A stretch of DNA of 64,000 nt from Paenibacillus mucilaginosus 3016 (GTDB taxonomy: Bacteria; Bacillota; Bacilli; Paenibacillales; NBRC-103111), in assembly GCF_000250655.1 (NCBI RefSeq), contig NC_016935.1, forward strand, positions 6,404,001 to 6,468,000, written 5' to 3'. The translations under genes and the position numbers were made by a program. Of this stretch, positions 28,123 to 37,591 are shown piece after piece (position 1 is the first letter of the stretch; every line of letters begins with the position of its first letter). Under the pieces are notes generated by a model, which saw nothing but the letters and a program-made list of their open reading frames with translations, was not told the origin of the DNA and ran no database searches.

Positions 28123-29258
28123 GATCCCATCAGCTCCTTCACCTTGGCCAGCACCGCATCCGCGGTAGGCAGAGCCTGCTGTCCGTTCAGTTCATAGATC
28201 ATGCCGTTGTGTACCCACAATGCCTCATAGCGGGAATCCGCACCACTTCCGGCCCGGTCCCGGTGGACAAAAACCCTCACCCCGTCCACGGTGAACTGCT
28301 GCGTCTGCTTGCCGATCACCACCGGCAGAGGGACATTGCCCTCACGCAGCCCGTTGGAGGCCTCCAAGCTCTTGCGCAGAGGCTCGGGAAGCAGCGGGAA
28401 CTGCAGCACGGCTTGGGCCGCCTCCTCTACCGGAATGGACGGATCGACGGTGATTACTGGCGCAGCCTGCTGGGCGTACGTATAGGCGCCTTCTTCCGTT
28501 TCTACCCGGACCTCCACGCGGTTTCCGAGCTCCAGCGAGATCGGCCGGCCGTCAATGGACTCCGGCAGAAGGGTAACGGCCCCGAGCCGCTTCATGGCTG
28601 CGTTCACCTCCGCCACATTCATCTGGAACGTGACCGCATTGGAAGGGGTGACCCCGATCCTCACCCGGCTCCCCTCCTTCGGCAGCTTGACCTTCTGCCC
28701 CAAATAACGGGACGCCTCCTCCGCATTCACTTCGCCTGCCGGCACATCCGGTCCCGTCGTCTGCGTGAAGGTGCCGAAGCGGTTGGCCGCTTCTCTCGTC
28801 TCCCCTTCGGGCGCCATACCGTCAAAGATCGCCTGGATGTCGTTCTCCGACACGGTGGTGACTTCCTGCATCCGGAATTTGCCCAGAATGGAAGCAAGCG
28901 CCTCGTTGCCCGCCGGTGTCGCCAAGACCAGAGCGACGGCGCATACCGCCGCTGCCGAGGCCATCCACTTGCGGCCTCTGCGCAGGGCTTGCATCCATCC
29001 GCTTCCCCCGGCTGCCCCTGCTCCTGCCGGAGCTGCCCAGCCGCCTTCCGGTTGAACCGCCGGAACAAGGACCGGCCCCGTCACGAACGGAACGGCACCA
29101 GCCCCCTCCGCACTTTCGATTCCTGCATCCGTCTGCCGCGGCACGCTCCAGGCATCCCAATTCGGATGCCGCTCTTCCTTCCTCAGGGCCGAATTCAGCC
29201 GGACCCATGCGGCATCGGTCTGCTCATCCTGTTCCCGCTTTCTCTGATCGCTGTCCAT
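28119..29258 (-). CDS. Membrane-anchored anti-sigma-like sensor (DUF4367-like)
   Basis: The 379-residue protein has a cytoplasmic N-terminus of about 95 residues (charged, then Gly/Ala/Pro-rich), one transmembrane helix at about 98-114 (MASAAAVCAVALVLA) and a large outside domain. The outside part ends in a motif like that of DUF4367 proteins (YEALWVHNGMIYELNGQQ). It sits 18 bases after an ECF sigma gene and is coupled to an ABC exporter, the expected place for an anti-sigma factor that senses envelope or drug stress. The function is inferred from topology and context; a ZAS zinc motif is not visible. Confidence 0.65.
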   Translation of the reverse strand: MDSDQRKREQDEQTDAAWVRLNSALRKEERHPNWDAWSVPRQTDAGIESAEGAGAVPFVTGPVLVPAVQPEGGWAAPAGAGAAGGSGWMQALRRGRKWMASAAAVCAVALVLATPAGNEALASILGKFRMQEVTTVSENDIQAIFDGMAPEGETREAANRFGTFTQTTGPDVPAGEVNAEEASRYLGQKVKLPKEGSRVRIGVTPSNAVTFQMNVAEVNAAMKRLGAVTLLPESIDGRPISLELGNRVEVRVETEEGAYTYAQQAAPVITVDPSIPVEEAAQAVLQFPLLPEPLRKSLEASNGLREGNVPLPVVIGKQTQQFTVDGVRVFVHRDRAGSGADSRYEALWVHNGMIYELNGQQALPTADAVLAKVKELMGS

Positions 29259-29276
29259 GCTCGCGTCCTCCTTTGC

Positions 29277-29804
29277 TTATTTTGCTTTCCTCTTTACCTG
29301 TGCCGCTCCGCCCGCGCACCGCTTCAGCCTCGCCGTAGCCCGCTGGATCAGCATGCCGACAAGGGGCTGCCTGACCTGAAGCCGCTCGGCGATCTCGGCA
29401 TAGCTGTAGCCCGAATGCCTCAGCAGCAGCACTTCCCGGTCCCGCTCCGACAGCTGGCTCAGCCAGGCCCTTACTTCTTCCTGATCGAGCTTCTGCAGAA
29501 CTTCCTCTTCCCCTGACCGGCCCTCCGGCCGCGTCTGTACCTCGTGTTCCTGTTTCTCGAGCAGCGCCCTCTCGCGCGTTAATTTGTTCAAGTAATCGTA
29601 GGCCGTCCGGGTCAAAACCCGATGAAGCCAGGCTCCCACGGCACCCGGATCATCCGGCGGGGTTCGGTAGAGTCTGAGGAAGACCTCCTGAGCCAAATCC
29701 TCGGCAGCCGCCTCATTGCGCACCAACGCCATCAGCTTGCGGCGTACGCTCGGATAATGGGTGTAGAAAACGTCTTGAAATGCATCCCTTTCCGGAAAGT
29801 TCAT
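29277..29804 (-). CDS. ECF-type RNA polymerase sigma factor
   Basis: The 175-residue protein has sigma region 2 (HYPSVRRKLMALVRN, then EDLAQEVFLRLYRTPPDD, and a region 2.4-like RTAYDYLNKLTRERA) and region 4 (LSERDREVLLLRHSGYSYAE, then LQVRQPLVGMLIQRATARLKR). ATG 29804 begins the conserved part; GAGGAGG lies 13 bases upstream, rather far. It probably drives this sigma/anti-sigma/ABC transcript and other stress genes. No clear own promoter was found in the 74 bases up to the pyrE terminator. Confidence 0.9.
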   Translation of the reverse strand: MNFPERDAFQDVFYTHYPSVRRKLMALVRNEAAAEDLAQEVFLRLYRTPPDDPGAVGAWLHRVLTRTAYDYLNKLTRERALLEKQEHEVQTRPEGRSGEEEVLQKLDQEEVRAWLSQLSERDREVLLLRHSGYSYAEIAERLQVRQPLVGMLIQRATARLKRCAGGAAQVKRKAK

Positions 29805-29878
29805 GAGTTTGAGTTGTCCTCCTCTCGGCTGCAGCCATACATAAGACGTCCCGAATGAGGATTTTGTATCAAGGACTA

Positions 29879-29913
29879 CAAAAAAAGCAGCCTTTCCGAA
29901 ATGGAAAGACTGC
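29879..29913 (-). terminator. Intrinsic terminator of the pyr operon
   Basis: On the minus strand GCAGTCTTTCC pairs with GGAAAGGCTGC around ATTTC and is followed by TTTTTT. It is 56 bases after the pyrE stop. Confidence 0.88.
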
Positions 29914-29968
29914 CCTTCACCCTGTCTTGCTATATTGGCTGTACTGAGGCTCACCGGCCCGTCCAGCC

Positions 29969-30625
29969 TTATTTGCCGTATTCGCTCGGATTCGAGCTCC
30001 ACGCTCTCAGTGCCTGCAGGTCGCTCTCCTGAATGCTGCCGTTCTTCACCGCCACATCGAGCAGGACGGAGTAGTTCGTCAGCGTCTCGAACGGTACGCC
30101 GGCTTCGCCGAACGCCGCTTTGGCTTTCTCGAACTGGTAGGAGAAAATGCCGAGTACGCCAAGCGCCTGTGCGCCTGCGTCATTGACCGCGAGAGCAACC
30201 TTCAGCGAGCTGCCGCCGGTCGAGATCAGATCCTCGATCACTACGGTCTTCTGGCCGGCCTCGATATGCCCTTCGATCAGGTTCTCCTTGCCGTGGCCCT
30301 TCGCTTTATCACGCACATACACCATCGGCAGACCGAGCTTCTGTGCAACCCATGCTGCGTGCGGAATGCCGCCTGTCGCCGCGCCCGCGATGACTTCCGC
30401 ATCCGGGAAGTTGTCGCGGATCAGCTGGACGAAGCCGTCGGCGATCCGCTCACGGATCTCCGGATAAGAGATCGTCAGGCGGTTGTCGCAGTAGATCGGC
30501 GACTTGAGGCCGGACGTCCACGTGAAAGGCTGCTGCGGACGCAGAGCAACCGCTCCGATCTTCAGGAGGTCGGAAGCAATCTGCTCGGCGAGAGCGGGAC
30601 TTGTAACGATGGTTTTTTGACTCAT
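29969..30625 (-). CDS. pyrE: Orotate phosphoribosyltransferase
   Basis: Joins orotate and PRPP to give OMP, the fifth pyrimidine step. The 218 residues include FTWTSGLKSPIYCDNR near the start and the PRPP loop VVIEDLISTGGSSLKVA. AAAGGAG lies 8 bases before the ATG. It is the last gene of the operon, 64 bases after pyrF, as in Bacillus. Confidence 0.96.
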   Translation of the reverse strand: MSQKTIVTSPALAEQIASDLLKIGAVALRPQQPFTWTSGLKSPIYCDNRLTISYPEIRERIADGFVQLIRDNFPDAEVIAGAATGGIPHAAWVAQKLGLPMVYVRDKAKGHGKENLIEGHIEAGQKTVVIEDLISTGGSSLKVALAVNDAGAQALGVLGIFSYQFEKAKAAFGEAGVPFETLTNYSVLLDVAVKNGSIQESDLQALRAWSSNPSEYGK

Positions 30626-30689
30626 GGTATCGTCTCCTTTGAATAGGTTGTGTCTGGTTCAAAAAATGGAAGCTCTTAAGGCTTGCTGT

Positions 30690-31415
30690 CTACTCCGATA
30701 TCGAAGCGATGATGGCTTCCAGCGCCGCTCTAGGGTCCGCTGCGCCTGTAATCGGCCGTCCGATCACCACGTAATCCGTACCTTGGGCAAAAGCCTCCGG
30801 AGGCGTCATGACGCGCGACTGGTCGCCGATATCCGAGCCGGCCGGCCGGATCCCCGGCGTAACGGTAAGAAAGCCGCTGCCGCAGGTTTCCTTGATCCGT
30901 ACCACCTCGAGCGGGGAAGCGACAACACCGTGCAGTCCCGCCGTGCGGGTCAGCTGGGCATACCGCAGGACAGCTTCCTCCACTGTGCCGGCCAGCCCGA
31001 TCTCCTCATTCATGACCGCCTGGGAGGTGCTGGTCAGCTGCGTCACGCCGATGACCGCCGGACGCACGGCAGATGCGCCAAGACCCGTCAGCGCCTTGTC
31101 CACACCCTCCATGGCGGCTTCCATCATGGCCCGTCCCCCGGCGGCATGCACGTTGAACATATCCACGCCAAGCCGCGTGATGCTCTCCGCCCCGCCCTTG
31201 ACCGTATTCGGGATATCGTGCATCTTGAGGTCCAGGAAGACATGATAGCCCTTCTCCTTCAAACTGTTGACAAACCCGGGGCTTGCACTGTAGAACAGCT
31301 GCATTCCCACCTTCATGTAACAGGGAATCCCCGCCAGGGATTCCACCAACGCCTGCGCCTGCTCCGCATGCGGATAATCCAGGGCCACCATAATCCGCTG
31401 TGCTGCGTTCGACAT
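30690..31415 (-). CDS. pyrF: Orotidine 5'-phosphate decarboxylase
   Basis: Last step of UMP synthesis. The catalytic signature VFLDLKMHDIPNTVKGGA, with the Asp-Lys-Asp set, is intact, as are LVTPGIRP-like text (FLTVTPGIRPAGSDIGDQSR) and the C-terminal YVVIGRPITGAADP phosphate-binding loop. At 241 residues it is a bacterial group I enzyme. AAGGAGG precedes the ATG. In Bacillus pyrK and pyrD lie between carB and pyrF; here the two genes are separated by 133 bases only. Confidence 0.96.
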   Translation of the reverse strand: MSNAAQRIMVALDYPHAEQAQALVESLAGIPCYMKVGMQLFYSASPGFVNSLKEKGYHVFLDLKMHDIPNTVKGGAESITRLGVDMFNVHAAGGRAMMEAAMEGVDKALTGLGASAVRPAVIGVTQLTSTSQAVMNEEIGLAGTVEEAVLRYAQLTRTAGLHGVVASPLEVVRIKETCGSGFLTVTPGIRPAGSDIGDQSRVMTPPEAFAQGTDYVVIGRPITGAADPRAALEAIIASISE

Positions 31416-31491
31416 CCGGCTCCGCCTCCTTGTAGGGGTTCAACTGGTGAGATTTATGTAAGACCGGGCCACAATCATGGCCCAAGCATGG

Positions 31492-31535
31492 GATTAGCAC
31501 AGTCTCCCATAAGGCTCGGGGATCCTGTGCTAATC
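31492..31535. repeat. 11-bp perfect inverted repeat between carB and pyrF
   Basis: GATTAGCACAG and CTGTGCTAATC are separated by 22 bases. No T run follows, so it is not a classical terminator; it could be an RNA-stability or processing hairpin. It lies just where pyrK and pyrD occur in Bacillus. Confidence 0.6.
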
Positions 31536-31548
31536 GGGTTCAGATCAT

Positions 31549-34500
31549 TTAAGCGTGAACGACCGGCATAGCCGTCGATTGGAAGTAGATCGACTCCAGT
31601 ACGTGGAGCAGCGCCTTCACCGTATCGAGCGAGGTCATGCACACGACGCCGTTCTCCACCGCTTCGCGGCGGATCCGGAAGCCGTCGCGCTCCGGTGTTT
31701 TGCCCTTCGTCAGGGTGTTCACCACGAAGTGCGCTTCGCCGCCGCGGATCAGGTCAAGAATGTTCGGCGTGCCTTCGCTCAGCTTGTGAACGCGGGTCAC
31801 CTTCAGACCGGCATCCTCAAGCGTCTGCGCCGTGCCGCCTGTCGCGATGATGCGGTAGCCGAGCCGGTCGAAGCCGCGGAAGATCTCCGTCGCTTCCTCT
31901 TTGTCCTTATCGGCGATCGTCGCGATAATCGCGCCGGCCGGCGGCACCTTCATGCCGGAGCCGATGAAGCCTTTGTACAGCGCCTTGGCGAACGTTTTGT
32001 CGCGGCCCATGACTTCGCCTGTCGATTTCATCTCCGGTCCGAGCGTCGTGTCTACGCGGCGCAGCTTCGCGAAGGAGAAGACCGGCACTTTCACCGATAC
32101 ATAATCATCTTCCGGCCACAGGCCCGTTTCGTAGCCCATGCTCGCGAGCGATTCGCCCGTGATGACGCGGGTGGCGATGTTGGCCATCGGAATCTTCGTC
32201 ACCTTGCTCAGGAACGGCACGGTCCGCGAGGAACGAGGGTTCACCTCGATCACGTACACTTCATCCTGGAAGATAACGAACTGGATATTGACGAGACCGA
32301 CGATCTGCAGGCCTCTGGCAATCTTCGTCGTGATGTCGACGATCTTCGCTTTGAGCTCTTCCGAAACCGTCTGCGGCGGATATACCGAGATGGAGTCACC
32401 GGAGTGAACGCCCGCTCTCTCGACGTGTTCCATGATACCCGGAATCAGAACGGTCTCTTTGTCGCAGATCGCGTCGACTTCCACTTCCTTGCCGAGCATG
32501 TAGCGGTCGATCAGAACCGGATGCTCCGGATTGATCGTCACGGCGTACTCCATGTAGCTCAGGAGCTCTTCATCGGAGTAAACGATCTCCATCGCGCGGC
32601 CGCCCAGTACGTACGAAGGACGGACGAGAACCGGATAACCGAAGCGCGAAGCCATGCCCACCGCTTCGTCCACGGAAGTAACCGTGCCGCCCGGCGGCTG
32701 GGCGATGTCCAGCTTGCGCAGCAGCGCTTCGAACTTCTTGCGGTCTTCCGCCGCATCGATGTTCTCCAGATCGGTACCCAGGATGCGCACGCCGGCTTTG
32801 GCCAGCGGTGCCGCCAGGTTGATGGCCGTCTGGCCGCCGAACTGGACGATAACGCCGATCGGCTTCTCGCGCTCGATGATGTTCATGACATCCTCGAAGA
32901 AGAGCGGCTCGAAGTACAGGCGGTCGGACGTATTGAAGTCCGTCGATACCGTCTCCGGGTTGTTGTTGATGATGACCGCTTCGTAGCCCGCGTTCTGGAT
33001 CGCCCATACCGCGTGAACCGTCGAGTAGTCAAACTCGATGCCCTGGCCGATCCGGATCGGACCGGAGCCGAGCACGACGATCTTCTGCTTCTCGGTTTCT
33101 TTCACTTCATCTTCCACTTCATACGTGGAGTAGTAGTAAGGTGTCGTTGCTTCGAACTCGGCTGCGCACGTATCGACCATCTTGTAGACCGGCTTCAGGC
33201 CGAGGCCGAGGCGGTAGGAACGGACGTCCGCTTCCTTCGTCAGGTTGAGCCCATTGCTTGCGGCCGCGCGGATCTCGGCGATCGCACGGTCCGTGAAGCC
33301 TTTGCGCTTCGCTTCGAGCAGCAGCTCTTCGGTCAGCTCCGGCTGGAGCAGCTCGGCTTCGAACTTGATCATCTTCTCGAGCTTGTGCAGGAACCACCAG
33401 TCGACCTTCGTCAGATCCTGCAGCTGCTGCACGGTGTATCCGCGGCGCAGCGCCTCGGCGATAAGGAACATGCGCTCGTCGTCCGGCTTCACAAGACGCA
33501 GCTCCAGCGTCGCCTGGTCAAGCTTGTCGGTATCCTTCAGGCAGAGGCGGTGTACACCGATCTCCAGGGAACGGATCGCCTTGTGGATCGACTCTTCGAA
33601 GGTCCGGCCGATCGCCATGACTTCACCTGTTGCCTTCATCTGCGTACCGAGCTTCCGGTTCGCCGCCGTGAACTTGTCGAACGGCCAGCGCGGAATCTTC
33701 GATACGATGTAGTCGAGCGTAGGCTCGAAGCAGGCATACGTCTGGCCCGTTACCGGGTTCACGATCTCATCGAGCGTGTAGCCGATCGCGATCTTCGCCG
33801 CCATCTTGGCAATCGGATAACCGGTTGCCTTGGAAGCCAGGGCCGAGGAACGGCTGACACGCGGGTTCACTTCGATAACATAGTACTGGTAGGAATGCGG
33901 GTCCAGTGCGAACTGCACGTTGCAGCCGCCCTCAATGCTCAGGGCGCGGATGATCTTCAGCGATGCCGAACGGAGCATCTGGTACTCGCGGTCGGACAGC
34001 GTCTGGCTCGGCGCTACGACGATACTATCGCCGGTATGTACGCCGACCGGGTCGAAGTTCTCCATGTTGCAGACCACGATACAGTTATCGTTCGCGTCCC
34101 GCATGACTTCGTATTCGACTTCCTTCATGCCCGCGATGCTTTTCTCGACCAGACACTGGTTGATCGGGCTGTACCGGATCCCGGAAGCGACGGTCTCGAT
34201 CAGCTCTTCTTCATTGGCGCAGATCCCGCCGCCCGTACCGCCGAGCGTATAAGCCGGACGCACGATGATCGGGAAGCCGATTTCGTTCGCGAAGTCAACC
34301 GCTTCCTGCACCGTCGTCACGATGACGCTCTCCGGCACCGGCTGCTCGAGCTCGCGCATCAGGTCGCGGAACAGGTCGCGGTCCTCGGCCTTCTCGATCG
34401 CCGTCAGCTGGGTGCCGAGCAGCTTGACGTTCTCGCGCTCAAGCACGCCCGCACGTGCCAGTTCTACCGCCATGTTCAGGCCCGTTTGGCCTCCCAGCGT

Positions 34501-34764
34501 AGGGAGAAGTCCGTCCGGACGCTCCTGGCGGATGATCTGGGTTACAAATTCAAGGGTGATCGGTTCGATATATACTTTGTCGGCCATGTTCGTATCGGTC
34601 ATGATTGTGGCCGGGTTGGAGTTGATCAGAACAACTTCGTAGCCTTCTTCTTTGAGTGCCTGGCAGGCTTGGGTGCCGGCATAGTCGAATTCCGCCGCTT
34701 GTCCGATGACGATAGGTCCCGAACCGATAACGAGGATTTTTTTGAGCGAATTATTTTTCGGCAT
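31549..34764 (-). CDS. carB: Carbamoyl-phosphate synthase large subunit
   Basis: The 1071-residue synthetase makes carbamoyl phosphate from bicarbonate, ammonia and two ATP. Two homologous ATP-grasp halves start at KKILVIGSGPIVIGQAAEFD and QKIVVLGSGPIRIGQGIEFD; an oligomerisation region and a C-terminal MGS allosteric domain (YRIIATGGTAQTLEDAG) complete it. Length is normal. The ATG at 34764 (AGGGGAG upstream) overlaps the end of carA by 14 bases. As part of the pyr operon it corresponds to pyrAB and is probably inhibited by UMP. Confidence 0.97.
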   Translation of the reverse strand: MPKNNSLKKILVIGSGPIVIGQAAEFDYAGTQACQALKEEGYEVVLINSNPATIMTDTNMADKVYIEPITLEFVTQIIRQERPDGLLPTLGGQTGLNMAVELARAGVLERENVKLLGTQLTAIEKAEDRDLFRDLMRELEQPVPESVIVTTVQEAVDFANEIGFPIIVRPAYTLGGTGGGICANEEELIETVASGIRYSPINQCLVEKSIAGMKEVEYEVMRDANDNCIVVCNMENFDPVGVHTGDSIVVAPSQTLSDREYQMLRSASLKIIRALSIEGGCNVQFALDPHSYQYYVIEVNPRVSRSSALASKATGYPIAKMAAKIAIGYTLDEIVNPVTGQTYACFEPTLDYIVSKIPRWPFDKFTAANRKLGTQMKATGEVMAIGRTFEESIHKAIRSLEIGVHRLCLKDTDKLDQATLELRLVKPDDERMFLIAEALRRGYTVQQLQDLTKVDWWFLHKLEKMIKFEAELLQPELTEELLLEAKRKGFTDRAIAEIRAAASNGLNLTKEADVRSYRLGLGLKPVYKMVDTCAAEFEATTPYYYSTYEVEDEVKETEKQKIVVLGSGPIRIGQGIEFDYSTVHAVWAIQNAGYEAVIINNNPETVSTDFNTSDRLYFEPLFFEDVMNIIEREKPIGVIVQFGGQTAINLAAPLAKAGVRILGTDLENIDAAEDRKKFEALLRKLDIAQPPGGTVTSVDEAVGMASRFGYPVLVRPSYVLGGRAMEIVYSDEELLSYMEYAVTINPEHPVLIDRYMLGKEVEVDAICDKETVLIPGIMEHVERAGVHSGDSISVYPPQTVSEELKAKIVDITTKIARGLQIVGLVNIQFVIFQDEVYVIEVNPRSSRTVPFLSKVTKIPMANIATRVITGESLASMGYETGLWPEDDYVSVKVPVFSFAKLRRVDTTLGPEMKSTGEVMGRDKTFAKALYKGFIGSGMKVPPAGAIIATIADKDKEEATEIFRGFDRLGYRIIATGGTAQTLEDAGLKVTRVHKLSEGTPNILDLIRGGEAHFVVNTLTKGKTPERDGFRIRREAVENGVVCMTSLDTVKALLHVLESIYFQSTAMPVVHA

Positions 34765-35929
34765 AGTGCAGCTCCCCTTTCGATACGGATGTGTACTCCG
34801 TGCTGCCCGCTTGGTAAATCGCGGCGATCTGCGCCTGTCTTGGCAGCATCGGATGGTTGGCTTTATGGTCGCGGATCAGCTGAAGGAAGTCGTCGAACAG
34901 ATAGCTCGAGTCGAACGGTCCCGGAGCCGCTTCCGGATGGTATTGTACCGAGAAGGCCGGATACTTCTTATGACGCAGGCCTTCGATGGTCCGGTCGTTG
35001 TTGTTGATATGCGTAACTTCCAGCTCGGTACCGGCAATGGATTCTTCTTTCACCGTGTAGCCGTGGTTCTGGGAGGTAATGTAGCAGCGGCCGGTAGCCA
35101 GATCCTTCACCGGATGGTTGCCTCCGCGGTGGCCGAACTTGAGCTTCTCGGTATCGGCGCCGGCAGCCAGTGCGAACAGCTGGTGTCCGAGGCAGATGCC
35201 GAAGATCGGGAATTCGCCGAGCAGCTGGGCGACCGTCTTCACCGCATGCTGTACATCCTTCGGATCCCCAGGGCCGTTGGAGAGCAGCACGCCGTCCGGA
35301 GCGATACGGCGGATCTGTTCAGCCGTGGTGTTCTGCGGCACCACGACGACATCGCAGCCGCGCTTGGTCAGGTCGCGCAGAATCCCGCTCTTCGAGCCGA
35401 AGTCGATCACGACGATGCGTTCTTTGGTGCCCGGGCAGTGGAACACGTTGTTCGTGGAGACGCGCGGCACTTGATCAGTCATCAGCGGAACGGCTTTCAT
35501 CTGCTCGAGAAGCTCTTCCACACGCTTGTTCGAAGTCGTGAGCAGCCCCTTCATGACGCCGTGGTGGCGGATGCGGCGGGTCAGCATCCGGGTGTCGATG
35601 CCGGAGATGCCCATGATGTCATATTCCTTGAGCAGCGAGTCGATCGAGTACTGGGATCTCCAGTTGCTCGGCACTTCCTCATGCTCGCGCACCACGAAGC
35701 CGTGGATGAACGGGCGGATCGACTCGAAGTCGTCCCGGGTGATCCCGTAGTTGCCGATGAGCGGGTATGTCATCGTCACGATCTGGCCGCAGTACGACGG
35801 ATCGGAGAGAACCTCCTGGTAACCTGTAATCCCTGTATTAAAAACGACCTCGCCGACCGAGTCGCCGGAACCGCCGAATGCTTTGCCGGTAAACACTGTA
35901 CCGTCTTCCAACACCAATCTTGCTTGCAT
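34751..35929 (-). CDS. carA: Carbamoyl-phosphate synthase small subunit
   Basis: Glutamine amidotransferase subunit that channels ammonia to CarB. The N-terminal CarA domain (GYQEVLSDPSYCGQIVTMTY) is followed by a class I amidotransferase domain with the nucleophile loop FGICLGHQLFALAAG and the His/Glu of QYHPEAAPGPFDS. At 392 residues it is about 25 longer than the Bacillus enzyme; the extra C-terminal tail (HPMLPRQAQIAAIYQAGSTE) overlaps the carB start. AAAGGAG lies 9 bases before the ATG. The 292 bases back to pyrC hold no gene and no clear signal. Confidence 0.96.
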   Translation of the reverse strand: MQARLVLEDGTVFTGKAFGGSGDSVGEVVFNTGITGYQEVLSDPSYCGQIVTMTYPLIGNYGITRDDFESIRPFIHGFVVREHEEVPSNWRSQYSIDSLLKEYDIMGISGIDTRMLTRRIRHHGVMKGLLTTSNKRVEELLEQMKAVPLMTDQVPRVSTNNVFHCPGTKERIVVIDFGSKSGILRDLTKRGCDVVVVPQNTTAEQIRRIAPDGVLLSNGPGDPKDVQHAVKTVAQLLGEFPIFGICLGHQLFALAAGADTEKLKFGHRGGNHPVKDLATGRCYITSQNHGYTVKEESIAGTELEVTHINNNDRTIEGLRHKKYPAFSVQYHPEAAPGPFDSSYLFDDFLQLIRDHKANHPMLPRQAQIAAIYQAGSTEYTSVSKGELHYAEK

Positions 35930-36221
35930 GAAGTCTCACTCCTTTGTCGTAAATGCACCGGGTACCTCTGTTAAAAGAGGGGCTTTGTGCTGTGACTGCT
36001 CCTTTTGCGGGCTTCGGATTCCGAACAATCTGCCCCCGTGGGCTCTGCCTGTTTCGGATCCGCCTTCCCGAAGGGAGGTCAATGGTACTTCGTTTATCCG
36101 ATCATAAACCTCGATTATTCGCCTAAATACGTTATGCTTGAGAGCTCGGCACGGTTACTGCCCATACCAGTGGTGATGTGCCGGGCTGCCGCGCCAAAGC
36201 GGTCCAGTCCGGGCGTCTTCC

Positions 36222-37511
36222 TTATTCGGCCGACCAGACCACCTGTCCGCCGACCATCGTCAGGGACGGCCAGCCGCGCAGCTTCCAGCCGGTGAACGGC
36301 GTGTTCTTCCCTTTGGAGAGGAACTCCTCCGGATTCACTTCCTTCTCCGTCTCCAGGTCGATCAGCGTGAGATCCGCCGTCTTGCCGACCTCCAACGTCC
36401 CCCACGGCAGACCGAACACCTGCGCCGGCAGCTTCGTCATTTTGTCGACGAGGAACTCCAGCGTCCACTCCCCTGTCGCCACGAACTTCGTGTACAGGAG
36501 CGGGAAGGCCGTCTCGAAGCCGGTGATGCCGAACGGCGCGAGCTGCATGCCGCGGGCCTTCTCTTCGGCGCTGTGCGGCGCGTGGTCGGTGACCACGATG
36601 TCGATCGTGCCGTCCACCAGGCCTTCGATGCACGCCTGCACGTCGCGCGGGGTGCGCAGCGGCGGGTTCATTTTCCAGTTGGCGTCCATGCTGTCCGGAA
36701 TGTCTTCGTCCGAGAGGATCAGGTGGTGAGGGCACACCTCAGCGGTGACCTTGATGCCGAACTGCTTCGCATGGCGGATGAGGCGGACCGACTGTTCGGT
36801 GCTCACATGGCAGACGTGGTAGTGGACTCCCGTGGCTTCCGCAAGCAGAATGTCACGGCCTACGTGAATCGCTTCGGATTCGTTCGGAATGCCCTTCAGT
36901 CCGTGCTTACGTGCGAACGCGCCCTCGGATACCGCCGCCCCTTCGACGAGCGTGTTTTCTTCGCAGTGGGCGATGATCGGCATGCCGATCGAAGCGGCCT
37001 TCGCCATCGCATCCTTCATCATCTGCGCGCTCTGCACGCCGACGCCGTCATCCGTGTAGCCGATGACGCCGGCTTCCTTCAGGGCATCGAAGTCCGTCAG
37101 CTCGCGCCCGAGCTCGTTCTTCGTGATACACCCGTAAGGCAGCACGCGGACGATCCCTTCCGTCTCGGCCTTGTCCAGCACGTACTTCACCGTCTCCACC
37201 GTATCGATCACCGGCCGGGTATTCGGCATGCAGGCGATCGTCGTGAAGCCCCCCTTGGCTGCCGAGCGCGTACCGGAGGCGATGTCCTCCTTGTACTCAA
37301 ACCCCGGCTCGCGCAGATGAACGTGCATGTCGATGAGCCCTGCCGTCAGCAGCTTGCCCGCCGCATCCACCACCGTGTGTCCTGCCGTGTCCGGCTGACC
37401 CGCTTCCGCATCCACGATGCGCTCCACGACACCGCCGTCCACCAGAATGTGCTTCTTCGTTACCTCACTGCCGGCTGCCACCACGCTGGCGTTCACTATC
37501 CAAATCCCCAT
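36222..37511 (-). CDS. pyrC: Dihydroorotase
   Basis: Zinc amidohydrolase that closes carbamoyl-aspartate to dihydroorotate. Metal motifs are LIDMHVHLREPG near the start, a GGFTTIACMPNTRP stretch, HCEENTL and VTDHAPHSAEEKARG. The ATG at 37511 has GGAGG 6 bases upstream; a longer reading from 37535 lacks a site. It gives 429 residues, typical for the Gram-positive type I enzyme. It is 80 bases after pyrB. Confidence 0.96.
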   Translation of the reverse strand: MGIWIVNASVVAAGSEVTKKHILVDGGVVERIVDAEAGQPDTAGHTVVDAAGKLLTAGLIDMHVHLREPGFEYKEDIASGTRSAAKGGFTTIACMPNTRPVIDTVETVKYVLDKAETEGIVRVLPYGCITKNELGRELTDFDALKEAGVIGYTDDGVGVQSAQMMKDAMAKAASIGMPIIAHCEENTLVEGAAVSEGAFARKHGLKGIPNESEAIHVGRDILLAEATGVHYHVCHVSTEQSVRLIRHAKQFGIKVTAEVCPHHLILSDEDIPDSMDANWKMNPPLRTPRDVQACIEGLVDGTIDIVVTDHAPHSAEEKARGMQLAPFGITGFETAFPLLYTKFVATGEWTLEFLVDKMTKLPAQVFGLPWGTLEVGKTADLTLIDLETEKEVNPEEFLSKGKNTPFTGWKLRGWPSLTMVGGQVVWSAE

Positions 37512-37591
37512 GGAAACCTCCGATCCTGTTATCAACAGCTTCTTATATATAGTAGAGAGCTTGGTTCAAGCTCCGGAACCACGTTCAGGTC

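Noticed and set aside
31555..35007. Plus-strand open frame of 1150 codons opposite carB and carA
   Set aside because: It is the antisense shadow of two highly conserved genes in GC-rich DNA; no ribosome site and no recognisable protein text.
35930..36221. Possible second PyrR attenuator between pyrC and carA
   Set aside because: The PyrR-binding consensus and a terminator with T run are absent; only weak short inverted repeats occur.
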